Assembly: GCA_022822685.1 (NCBI GenBank)
Contig: JAJEAQ010000263.1
Location: forward strand, 1 to 5,191
Direction of reading: 5' to 3'
Length of the DNA: 5,191 nucleotides
From: Trichodesmium sp. jk18x7bins.61
GTDB lineage: Bacteria; Cyanobacteriota; Cyanobacteriia; Cyanobacteriales; Microcoleaceae
The notes beneath the pieces were generated by a model. It saw nothing but the letters and a program-made list of their open reading frames with translations, did not search any database and had not been told where the DNA came from. Below, piece after piece: positions 1-5,191 of the stretch (positions are counted from its first letter, which is position 1; each line of letters opens with the position of its first letter). A program made the translations under genes and the position numbers.

Positions 1-56
1 TATTCGTTCCGAGTAAAGAATTGTTTTGTTGACTTAGAAGCCTCCAATTTGCCCAT
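1..56 (-). CDS. Possible N-terminus of an intron-encoded protein, partial
   Basis: An ATG at 56-54 on the minus strand opens a frame that runs off the left edge (MGKLEASKSTKQFFTRNE). It lies about 400 nt inside the putative intron, roughly where domain IV and the reverse-transcriptase/maturase gene would begin. The 18 visible residues carry no diagnostic motif, so the identity comes from position only. A GGAGG at about 43-39 on the same strand could instead be the ribosome binding site of a start beyond the window, in which case this ATG is not used. Confidence 0.25.
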   Translation of the reverse strand, partial: MGKLEASKSTKQFFTRNE

Positions 57-462
57 CAGAATCCCTGGAATGCAGTTATCACTTTACAATACTGCGGGAC
101 TTACTCCGATTATGTAGTCATTTGTGATCGCATTGACTCATCCGTTTAGGACACTTTTTCAGAAGGTTTGGTAATCTCTCCAGTGACATTCCAAGAATGT
201 TCTATCAACTCCCCATTAACTCCAGTGCGCCTATACGCTTTAGCTCTGATTGAGTCCTGTTGCCTGCTTCACTCTGGGTTCCGGGTATGGTTCCCTAACT
301 GTGGCCAGTTAGGGATTCACGCTTTCCTTAGCGGGTGGTCCTCGCCTTGCAGCTTTCACCCACATTCTTATCTCAGTTATCCGCTCTGTATGGGAACACA
401 GTCGCTGGACTCTAGCCATACTCCCTTAGTTGCTAAGGGTTCCTGCTAGAAACGAATCGCAC
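1..462 (-). ncRNA. Probable group II intron, 5' portion (domain I onward), truncated by the window edge
   Basis: Read on the minus strand, the segment begins at 462 with GTGCGATTCG, matching the GUGYG 5' end of group II introns. It is rich in RNA-like helices: a perfect 7-bp hairpin at 423-429/433-439, enclosed by a CTAGC/GCTAG helix at 445-449/412-416, and a perfect 10-bp stem with a 4-nt loop at 292-301/306-315. Such densely paired sequence without a credible reading frame fits domains I-III of a bacterial retrointron, which lie before the intron-encoded reverse transcriptase in domain IV. The adjacent 5' exon (minus strand, ending ...AAATTAA) is intergenic. A possible EBS1 is the TTAAT inside GGAGTTAATGG, which could pair with ATTAA at the exon end, but only over 5 nt. 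Domains V and VI lie outside the window, so the call rests on the 5' end and the folding pattern. Another structured RNA or mobile-element end is possible. Confidence 0.6.
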
Positions 463-595
463 TTAATTTAACGGTGAGTTATTGATTTAAAATACGGTAG
501 GTGGGGATTACAGGAAAAAGTTTCCACTATAACCACTGTTTCATAGTAACATTGCTGTAACTCTTTTCATACAGATAGGTAGATCTAAGAAAACT
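463..595 (+). promoter_or_regulatory. Leader/promoter region of sodN-sodX
   Basis: These 133 bp separate the putative intron end from the sodN start and must contain the sodN promoter unless transcription comes from within the intron. A TATAAC at 528-533 resembles a -10 box, but no good -35 is at the right distance. A direct repeat GTAAC at 546-550 and 557-561 has an 11-bp period, about one helical turn, as expected for a site bound by a protein on one face of DNA. GGAAA/TTTCC at 513-517/521-525 can form a small hairpin. No strong Shine-Dalgarno precedes the ATG at 596; AGGT at 577-580 is the nearest purine-rich match and is rather far. Transcription start and regulator are unknown. Confidence 0.3.
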
Positions 596-1069
596 ATGCT
601 CAAAAGAATTGCTACTCAGATTAGAAAGTGGTTCCCAGCGCCAGAAGTTAGCGCTCACTGCGATGGCCCTTGCGGTGTTTACGACCCTGCTTCGGCTCGT
701 ATTTACGCTGAAGCAGTAGTATCTATGACTAAAAAAATTATAGAATTGGAACTTCCTGCTGCTGGCGACAAAAAAGCTACTCTTACTTACAACAATACCC
801 TTTCTCGCTATATTGCAATTAAGGAAGAGCAAGCTCAGAAGACTAAAGAAGATTTGCTCATCCTCTGGACTGATTACTTTAAGCCTGTACATTTAGAAAA
901 GTATCCAGACCTCCACGATACTTTCTGGAAGGCTGCCAAGCTATGTTCTGCTTGTAAAGTGGAAGTTAGTTTGGATCATGCAAATGAGTTATTAGCTACT
1001 GTGGAGAAAATCCACAAGATGTTCTGGGCTACTAAGGAGCGGGAAGTAACTTGGTACAAGGCTAGCTAA
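596..1069 (+). CDS. sodN: Nickel superoxide dismutase precursor (SodN)
   Basis: Ni-SOD converts superoxide to oxygen and hydrogen peroxide in the cytoplasm. The 157-residue product carries the nickel-hook motif H21-C22-D23-G24-P25-C26-G27-V28-Y29. In the family the N-terminal amine and side chain of His1, the Cys2 and Cys6 thiolates and the Cys2 backbone amide bind nickel, with Asp3 and Tyr9 near the active site. All are present (Gly at hook position 4, where Streptomyces has Leu). The motif sits after a 20-residue basic leader ending VSA, so the enzyme is made as a precursor and must be cut before His21 to give a mature chain of 137 residues. The rest has the length and amphipathic pattern of the four-helix bundle that forms hexamers. 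sodX follows after 15 nt without a terminator, so the two are probably one operon. Identification is very secure; the start is fixed by the leader length and the absence of a better upstream start. Confidence 0.96.
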   Translation: MLKRIATQIRKWFPAPEVSAHCDGPCGVYDPASARIYAEAVVSMTKKIIELELPAAGDKKATLTYNNTLSRYIAIKEEQAQKTKEDLLILWTDYFKPVHLEKYPDLHDTFWKAAKLCSACKVEVSLDHANELLATVEKIHKMFWATKEREVTWYKAS

Positions 1070-1084
1070 TTTCTTTCGTTTGAG

Positions 1085-1453
1085 GTGGTAGGCAAAAAGT
1101 TGGTACAAACAAGCAGCAATAGAGAATTATTGCTTTGGCTATTAAGGTGGCGTCAACGGTTTTGTGTCACAGGGGTTTCTATGTTTCCCCTACTCAAGCC
1201 TGGGGAGGAGATTCTTGTGGACACAAGAGCCTACCACCACCGTTTACCTCAAATAGGTGATTTAGTAGTAGCCAAACACCCCGATCGCCAAGATTTGAAA
1301 TTAGTTAAGCGGGTTGCTTTTGTTAATGAAAATGGGGACTGTTTCTTGGTAGGAGAAAATAGAGCAGAAAGTAGTGACAGTCGTTCTTTTGGTTTTGTAA
1401 GTTCGCAACAAATAGTCGGTCGAGTTACTAGCAAGTTTCCTGAGTCGAGCTGA
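1085..1453 (+). CDS. sodX: Ni-SOD maturation protease (SodX), S26 signal-peptidase family
   Basis: The 122-residue protein is a small S26 serine peptidase. With the GTG start, the nucleophile is Ser32 in GVSMFP, followed by KPGEEILVD; box C is GDLVVA (58-63); the general-base lysine is Lys75 in LVKRV; the C-terminal box is VGENRAESSDSRSFG. It has no clear membrane anchor beyond a short hydrophobic stretch (LLLWLLRW, 15-22), consistent with a protease acting on a cytoplasmic precursor. Its position directly after sodN points to removal of the SodN leader to expose the nickel-binding His. The start is uncertain: GTG at 1085 overlaps the only good Shine-Dalgarno (GAGGTG, 1082-1087), whereas an in-frame TTG at 1100 lies 12 nt after that sequence and would drop five residues. 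Function is inferred from family plus gene neighbourhood and is well supported. Confidence 0.92.
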   Translation: MVGKKLVQTSSNRELLLWLLRWRQRFCVTGVSMFPLLKPGEEILVDTRAYHHRLPQIGDLVVAKHPDRQDLKLVKRVAFVNENGDCFLVGENRAESSDSRSFGFVSSQQIVGRVTSKFPESS

Positions 1454-1472
1454 AGATTTATGACTTTATTTG

Positions 1473-1500
1473 TTGTTCCGAAATAGTATAATGGTATAAT
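1473..1500 (+). promoter_or_regulatory. Candidate promoter with two TATAAT boxes upstream of the DUF29 remnant
   Basis: Two perfect -10 hexamers occur 8 bp apart (TATAAT at 1487-1492 and 1495-1500). The second has a weak -35 (TTGTTC, 1473-1478) at 16 bp. The layout parallels that upstream of the hsp70-like gene (TATAAT at 2162-2167), and the sequence downstream is also similar, so this may be a duplicated copy of that promoter. Confidence 0.4.
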
Positions 1501-1528
1501 CAAAGGTTTTATTTAACTGTTTAACTCG

Positions 1529-1570
1529 GCTGAATAGCGCTCGCAATATACTAGGGAACAGGCAACAGTA
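1529..1570 (+). pseudogene. Decayed duplicate of the 5' end of the Hsp70-like gene
   Basis: Positions 1529-1567 match 2198-2236, the start region of the hsp70-like pseudogene, at 31 of 39 bases without gaps. The shared blocks are GCTGAAT before the start, GCG, CAATA, GGAACA and GCAACA, covering the start codon and the phosphate-1 motif IDFGTSN. Here the start has become ATA (1534-1536) and the seventh codon is TAG. Similarity ends after about 14 codons. The copy is too short and broken to encode anything; it is read as a relic of a duplication or recombination that left hsp70 5' DNA ahead of the DUF29 gene. Chance similarity is possible but unlikely given the matching orientation and the TATAAT box at a similar distance. 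Confidence 0.5.
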
Positions 1571-1598
1571 AAAATTAAGTGCTCAAGGGTAAGATTTT

Positions 1599-2115
1599 AT
1601 GACGCAAGAACTCATAGACTTAAGAAATAGCATTCTAGAGGAACGCTACGAAGATGCCTTGGCAATAATAGATGAGCTTGAGGGAATGAGTAAACAGGCA
1701 ATCCTGAGAAATATAGAATCATTTCTAGTCAGAATATTAATTCATTTGCTCAAAAATCAAGTAGAAAAGCGTTTGACAAATTCTTGGGTAGCTTCAATTT
1801 CGGACTCCCTACTACAAATTAAAAAGCTCAATCTCAAAGATAACAAGACTTCCTATTATATAAAATGAAGATGAATGGCTACCTTTCCTAGAAGATGCCT
1901 TATAAGAGGCGATTCATCCTGCAAGTATAGAAGTTCAAGGTGGTAGACTAAGACTATTACAGCTTTCGCAGATGATAGATAAAACTGAGCTAATTCAGAC
2001 TGCTCAACAATTACTGGCTCTGACTTATGTTCATAAACTTAGGGATTTGCCAGATATTATTGATGAACATTTAGCTCAATTACCAGGTGGCTCAGATTGG
2101 CTCGAAGGTGGTTAG
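1599..2115 (+). pseudogene. DUF29 family protein, disrupted by a frameshift and a stop
   Basis: The frame opens at ATG 1599 with a good Shine-Dalgarno (AAGGG, 1585-1589) and encodes a small helical protein starting MTQELIDLRNSILEERYEDA, typical of the cyanobacterial DUF29 family, whose function is unknown. After 89 codons it meets TGA at 1866. The family sequence resumes one base out of step at 1867 (EDEWLPFLEDAL), consistent with a single extra T at 1866. A TAA at 1903-1905 then interrupts it, and the rest (EAIHPASIEVQGG ... QLPGGSDWLEGG) runs to TAG at 2113. Repaired, the protein would be about 170 residues, the usual DUF29 length, so nothing is missing except frame integrity. A residual 89-residue N-terminal peptide could still be made. 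Two lesions in about 500 bp and an equally broken neighbour argue for real decay, not sequencing error. Confidence 0.85.
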
Positions 2116-2139
2116 TAGCTCCCTCAACCTTTTCTCCAA

Positions 2140-2167
2140 TTGCTCAATTAAGCTATTCTATTATAAT
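2140..2167 (+). promoter_or_regulatory. Candidate promoter of the Hsp70-like pseudogene
   Basis: TTGCTC (2140-2145) and a perfect TATAAT (2162-2167) are separated by 16 bp and lie 35 bp before the ATG at 2203. The -35 matches only TTG of TTGACA. This is the sole good promoter-like pair in the 87-bp gap between the DUF29 and Hsp70 remnants, and it may persist although the gene is dead. Confidence 0.35.
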
Positions 2168-2202
2168 CCTTATTAATATGGCATATTTCATTAAATAGCT
2201 GA

Positions 2203-3807
2203 ATGGCGATCACAATAGATTTTGGAACAAGCAACACTGTAATTTCTCGTTGGAATCAAACAACTCAACAGCCTGAAGTTATTAAATTACCAGGCTTATC
2301 AACTATCTCTGGACAAAATCCCCCCCCTAATTCCTAGCTTAGTTTATATAGAAAATGCCACTGAAAATCAAGTAGTAATAGGTCAACAAGTTCGAGATAA
2401 AGGTTATGATGTCAACACTGAACCACGATTTTTTCGTAACTTTAAACGGGGTATTGGCGCAAATATTAAAGGATTTTTACCAGAAATAGATGGCCTGCTT
2501 GTCTCCTTTGAACAAGTAGGAGAGTTATTTCTGCCATAAGTTGTGGCCACTGTTAGAAAAGTGCCATTACCAGTCGAATCTGTAATTTTTACTGTTCCGG
2601 TAGATAGTTTTGAAGCCTATCGTCATTGGTTAGGGCAAGTTTGTCAGTCTCTGCAAGTCGCATAAGTACGAATGATTGACTAACCTACAGCAGCAGCTGT
2701 AGGTTATGGTTTGGCAGATGCAGAAATTTTGTTAGTAATTGATTTTGGAGGGGGTACTCTGGATTTATCTTTGGTGCAGTTGGATAAATCGGTGCAGAAA
2801 CAACCTTTGGGTTTTATTCTCAAATGGGGCGAAAAGTCACTGGCTGAAAATTAAAATCAAAAGGCGAAAACTGCCAGAGTCTTGGCAAAAGCAGGAAAAC
2901 ATTTAGGTGGCTCTGATATTGATAATTGGTTAGTAGATTATTTGACTAAAAATCAAGGTATAGAAAAAACTCCTTTAACTACTCGTTTGGCAGAAAAGTT
3001 AAAGATTCAGTTGTCTTGGCAACAACAAGCCACAGAAGTATATTTTGATGATGAAAGTTTAGAAAGTTATGAATTGGAATTAGGTCGTGATCGCTTTGAG
3101 GAATTTCTCACAGAAAATGGATTTTTTGCTAGTCTATATCTATGAGTCAAGTTTGACAGCAGGCAAAAAGGCAAGGAATAGAAATATCAGAAATTGATGC
3201 TGTTTTGTTAGTAGGAGGTACAGTACAAATTCCTGCAGTGCAGGGGTGGGTAAAACAATATTTTGATGCTGCCAGAATTCGCTGTGAAAAACCTTTTGAG
3301 GCAATTTCTCAAGGAGCGCTGCAATTAACTCAGGGAATTGAGGTTAAAGATTTTTTGTATCACAGTTACGGTATCCGCTATTGGGATAGACGGAAAAACG
3401 CTCACAGTTGGCATCCGTTGATTAAATCTGGTCAACCATATCCAATGAGTAACCCCGTAGAGTTGGTTTTAGGTGCTTCGGTGAGTAGTCAGCCTAGTAT
3501 TGAGTTGATTTTGGGAGAGCTGGGGGCTGAGCCTAGCAGTACAGAGCTTTATTTTGATGGCGATCGCTTGATTACCCGCCAAATATCTGGAGAACAAACG
3601 GCAGTATAACCATTAAATGATACAGATGGAGGTCGTAGTATTGCCAAATTGAATCCTCCTGGAAATCCGGGAAGTGATCGGATTAAGGTTTTGTTTTGGG
3701 TTGATGAACAAAGATTTCTGAGAATTACAGTGGAGGATTTGTTGACAAATGAAACTTTGTTATATGAGCAAGCTGTTGTACAGTTGAGTTATAATTCTAT
3801 ATTTTAG
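2203..3807 (+). pseudogene. Hsp70/DnaK-like ATPase, heavily disrupted
   Basis: Joined across its lesions, this encodes about 535 residues of an Hsp70-family protein with a full actin-like ATPase core: phosphate-1 ITIDFGTSNT (codons 3-12), connect-1 remnant MID*PTAAAVGYG (about 2672-2710), phosphate-2 VIDFGGGTLDLS (about 2735-2770), and the adenosine motif VLLVGGTVQIP (about 3202-3234). It is shorter than canonical DnaK (about 640) and lacks the usual substrate-binding and EEVD-type ending, as in the divergent 'Hsp70 family protein' group of cyanobacteria. Lesions: a one-base expansion of a C tract (eight C, 2320-2327) giving a stop at 2335; in-frame TAA at 2537, 2663, 2681 and 2852; a one-base loss near 3134-3136; TGA at 3154; TAA at 3607; natural end TAG at 3805. 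Several stops fit CAA-to-TAA, and the one at 2681 replaces the conserved Glu of IDEPTAA. No functional product is expected. Family assignment is secure; original client or partner is unknown. Confidence 0.93.
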
Positions 3808-3815
3808 TTATAATT

Positions 3816-3825
3816 GTGATCACAG
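3816..3825. promoter_or_regulatory. Perfect palindrome TGTGATCACA
   Basis: This 10-bp perfect palindrome lies just after the hsp70 remnant. It resembles the two TGTGA/TCACA half-sites of a CRP-type operator collapsed without the 6-bp spacer, so a normal CRP-family dimer would not fit. No gene starts nearby on either strand; a regulatory role is doubtful. Confidence 0.15.
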
Positions 3826-3872
3826 ATTTCCCAGAGTAGTATTTTGTGAGGCCGGTAGGATACCAGTCTAAA

Positions 3873-3924
3873 GTTGATCAACTCCCTTCGAGATAGGAAT
3901 ATGGCATCCGCCGAAGGTTGTTGA
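3873..3924. ncRNA. Structured intergenic element (imperfect stem, possible RNA relic)
   Basis: A long imperfect hairpin pairs TCAAC (3878-3882) with GTTGA (3920-3924) and CCTTCG (3885-3890) with CGAAGG (3912-3917), with a 2-nt internal mismatch and about 21 nt between. The left arm overlaps a separate perfect palindrome, GTTGATCAAC (3873-3882). There is no U-tract, so it is not a standard terminator for either convergent gene. On the minus strand the loop side reads GCGGATGCCA, a string I recall from IscB/IsrB-associated (HEARO-type) RNAs; no nuclease gene accompanies it here. It may be a solitary or decayed RNA of that type, a small mobile-element end, or a transcription-blocking hairpin between convergent units. 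Confidence 0.25.
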
Positions 3925-3975
3925 GTCCTCCACTATATTAGTGTTAACTGTTTCACCCCTCATCATATGCCTTCC

Positions 3976-3996
3976 CTGTTGCCTGTTGCCTGTTAC
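3976..3996. repeat. Short tandem heptamer repeat, (CTGTTGC)x3 with the last copy CTGTTAC
   Basis: Three consecutive 7-bp units (3976-3982, 3983-3989, 3990-3996) lie directly past the 3' end of the GUN4 gene. Short tandemly repeated heptamers in intergenic DNA are a known feature of cyanobacterial genomes. No function is indicated; it may extend or shrink by slippage between strains. Confidence 0.7.
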
Positions 3997-4009
3997 CTTT
4001 AAACAAATA

Positions 4010-4927
4010 CTAGCTGTTGCTATCACAAATTGTTAGTCGCGATATCAAAGCCGAAAAAGTTTCAGCAGCCATCATTTTACCTACTCCATAACAAGCACGC
4101 CGTCGCCAGATGAGCACAGGCAAATGACCCTCTGGAGCTTCAAAGTTAAAGCGGAGTTGATCGTAATATTTCCAATTTTCTCCATCTCGCCATCCGACGC
4201 GATCGCAAAACTCTCCATATTCTCCACTGACACTTTCCCATATACGTTGTTGTGCATTTAAACCAAACAACCCGTTACTGTAATATTCCCACAGCCAATT
4301 AATAGTACAAATATCTGTACAAGGAAAATTTTGAATATCTGCCAACTGTAGCCAACCTTCCTCTTCCCTAAGAGTAACTCGCAGCAGCAATTCCCAGGTC
4401 AGTTCATCAGCTTTTTGCCATTTTCCAGCAGCCAAAAGATTGATCAGTGGATGATAGTCTATCCCTACTTCTGACATGGGAACTTCTGGAACTGGCATTG
4501 TATTCAAATGTTCTTCAATCCGATATAGGGTTTCTGCCAAGATTTCTGGGTTAAGTTGTTCAAGGCGATAAAGTACCCACTCTAGTTGAGAGTGAAGTTG
4601 AAAGCGTTCTATTGTGGCTTGATGTAACTGAGCTTGTAGTTGCTCTAATTGCCTTTTGAAATCCTCGTGAAGATTTTGGTTTTGATTTGCCCCATCTACA
4701 TCTACTTGTGCAGTAAGAAATATAGTGCCGTTATCATTATTTCTATTTTCTCTAGCCTGTACTATTTGCCACATTTTTCTAGCCCAGTTTAATTTTGCTT
4801 GTTCTTTTTGTTCATAAATTTCTGCTGAGGCAAAAAAAGCAGCGTTTGATGTCAAATCCCAACCACAGATAGAGCAAAATCCTGGGATTTTTTCAACGTA
4901 TTCCGCACTGCAAACAGGACATAACAT
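4010..4927 (-). CDS. Zinc-ribbon, coiled-coil and GUN4-domain protein
   Basis: With the ATG at 4927 the product has 305 residues. Residues 3-21 hold a four-cysteine zinc ribbon (C3-P-V-C6, then C18-S-I-C21). A charged, Gln/Leu-rich coiled coil spans about 86-126. Residues about 157-305 form a GUN4 domain: DYHPLINLLAAGKWQKADE at 157, FPCTDICTINWLW at 201-213, YYSNGLFGLNAQQRIW at 215-230, and YGVGK in the last 40 residues. GUN4 domains bind porphyrins; stand-alone Gun4 stimulates Mg-chelatase in chlorophyll synthesis. Here the fusion suggests a regulatory or scaffold protein that couples tetrapyrrole or ligand binding to another partner, probably as an oligomer through the coiled coil; it is not the housekeeping gun4. 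No signal peptide or membrane segment is seen. A TTG at 4960 would add 11 residues before the zinc ribbon; the ATG is preferred because it places the first Cys at position 3, as in many such ribbons. Neither start has a clear Shine-Dalgarno. The gene is intact and faces the dead hsp70 remnant. Confidence 0.85.
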   Translation of the reverse strand: MLCPVCSAEYVEKIPGFCSICGWDLTSNAAFFASAEIYEQKEQAKLNWARKMWQIVQARENRNNDNGTIFLTAQVDVDGANQNQNLHEDFKRQLEQLQAQLHQATIERFQLHSQLEWVLYRLEQLNPEILAETLYRIEEHLNTMPVPEVPMSEVGIDYHPLINLLAAGKWQKADELTWELLLRVTLREEEGWLQLADIQNFPCTDICTINWLWEYYSNGLFGLNAQQRIWESVSGEYGEFCDRVGWRDGENWKYYDQLRFNFEAPEGHLPVLIWRRRACYGVGKMMAAETFSALISRLTICDSNS

Positions 4928-5113
4928 ATAGTATTTATATATCAAAGAACCAAGTAGCAAGAAGTCAGGAGGAAAATTAACAGTTAAGGATTTGACTCCG
5001 ACTTCCGGCCAGCAACTTTATGGACAGAATCCCCCGCGCAGTCCCCAACTATAGAACCCATTTGAGATCTATCTATATCAAAAAGACAGGTGAGAGGGGG
5101 GAGATGAGGAGAT

Positions 5114-5146
5114 GGGGAGTATTAGATTCATCCTTCAACACTCCCC
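5114..5146. repeat. Inverted repeat GGGGAGT/ACTCCCC
   Basis: Arms at 5114-5120 and 5140-5146 pair perfectly over 7 bp and continue, after one mismatch, with TT/AA (5122-5123/5137-5138). Loop is about 13 nt. It adjoins a G/A-rich tract of the type often scattered in cyanobacterial intergenic DNA. It lacks a T-run for a terminator. Confidence 0.5.
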
Positions 5147-5162
5147 GCTCCGATTCCCCTTC

Positions 5163-5175
5163 GTGTCTGCGACAC
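5163..5175. repeat. Small perfect hairpin GTGTC-TGC-GACAC
   Basis: A 5-bp stem with a 3-nt loop lies at the right edge within GC-richer sequence. Together with the preceding inverted repeat it may belong to a dispersed repeat that continues beyond the window; its extent cannot be judged. Confidence 0.35.
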
Positions 5176-5191
5176 TCGTCTACAGGGTGGG

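Larger units (their letters stand above)
4928..5191. other. Non-coding region upstream of the GUN4 gene
   Basis: No convincing gene is seen. The part next to the GUN4 gene should carry its promoter, but no clear -35/-10 pair stands out. Toward the right edge lie a purine-rich stretch (about 5091-5119) and two inverted repeats, annotated separately. An open frame from 5020 to the edge exists but has the composition of chance. Confidence 0.6.

Noticed and set aside
168..449. Plus-strand 93-codon open frame
   Set aside because: It lies antisense to the highly structured putative intron RNA, shows no domain-like pattern, and its apparent residues are explained by the hairpin sequences.
527..892. 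Minus-strand 121-codon open frame
   Set aside because: It runs opposite sodN, whose identity is certain, and resembles no protein family; it is a shadow frame.
1249..1503. Minus-strand 84-codon open frame
   Set aside because: It overlaps sodX antisense and has no recognisable features.
1554..1568. Inverse copy of the CTGTTGC heptamer repeat found at 3976-3996
   Set aside because: The short match GGGAACAGGCAACAG is better explained as the GGAACA-GCAACA block of the duplicated hsp70 start.
1903..3609. TAA reassigned to an amino acid (alternative code) in the DUF29/Hsp70 cluster
   Set aside because: sodN ends naturally at TAA in the same window, expected residues at the stops differ (Gln and Glu), and three frameshifts across the two genes are unrelated to recoding.
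5028..5050. End of an IS200/IS605-type element (GAATCCCCCGCGC)
   Set aside because: The string recalls ends of cyanobacterial elements, but no transposase or TnpB remnant, matching hairpin or second end is present.
5020..5191. Open reading frame from an ATG to the right edge
   Set aside because: It crosses purine-rich repeats and hairpins and has no protein-like composition or ribosome binding site; probably open by chance.

Overview
The window looks like accessory chromosomal DNA from a cyanobacterium, probably filamentous. The evidence is a cyanobacterial-type nickel superoxide dismutase with its maturation protease, a GUN4-domain protein, DUF29 and Hsp70-like remnants typical of large cyanobacterial genomes, group II intron RNA, and two HIP1 octamers (GCGATCGC at 3560-3567 and 4199-4206). 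Base composition is AT-leaning. Only about 2 kb of the 5.2 kb carries intact genes. I cannot name the genus from the sequence alone.

Layout: 1-462 reads on the minus strand as the 5' part of a probable group II intron (GTGCG end at 462, several strong RNA hairpins); its reverse-transcriptase gene would begin near the left edge or beyond it. At 596-1453 lies the best functional unit, sodN-sodX: a Ni-SOD precursor with the nickel-hook motif HCDGPCGVY after a 20-residue leader, followed 15 nt later by the S26-type peptidase expected to cut off that leader. At 1599-2115 is a DUF29 gene broken by one frameshift and one stop. At 2203-3807 is an Hsp70/DnaK-like gene broken by two frameshifts and six stops. 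At 4010-4927 on the minus strand is an intact protein with an N-terminal four-cysteine zinc ribbon, a coiled coil and a C-terminal GUN4 domain. The right end (4928-5191) is non-coding with purine-rich sequence and inverted repeats.

The most informative non-obvious signal is a second, decayed copy of the 5' end of the Hsp70-like gene (about 1529-1567), directly upstream of the DUF29 gene. It matches the true hsp70 start region at 31 of 39 ungapped positions, and both copies have a TATAAT box about 35 nt upstream. This suggests a past duplication or recombination that placed hsp70 promoter/start DNA in front of DUF29, after which the whole plus-strand cluster decayed.

Functionally, sodN and sodX should be co-transcribed and work together: SodX exposes the N-terminal His that completes the nickel site. 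The DUF29/Hsp70 pair is dead by sequence. The GUN4 protein is transcribed towards the hsp70 remnant and probably senses or binds a tetrapyrrole or protein partner, but its role cannot be fixed from sequence. I found no CRISPR array, tRNA or rRNA, and no complete insertion sequence.
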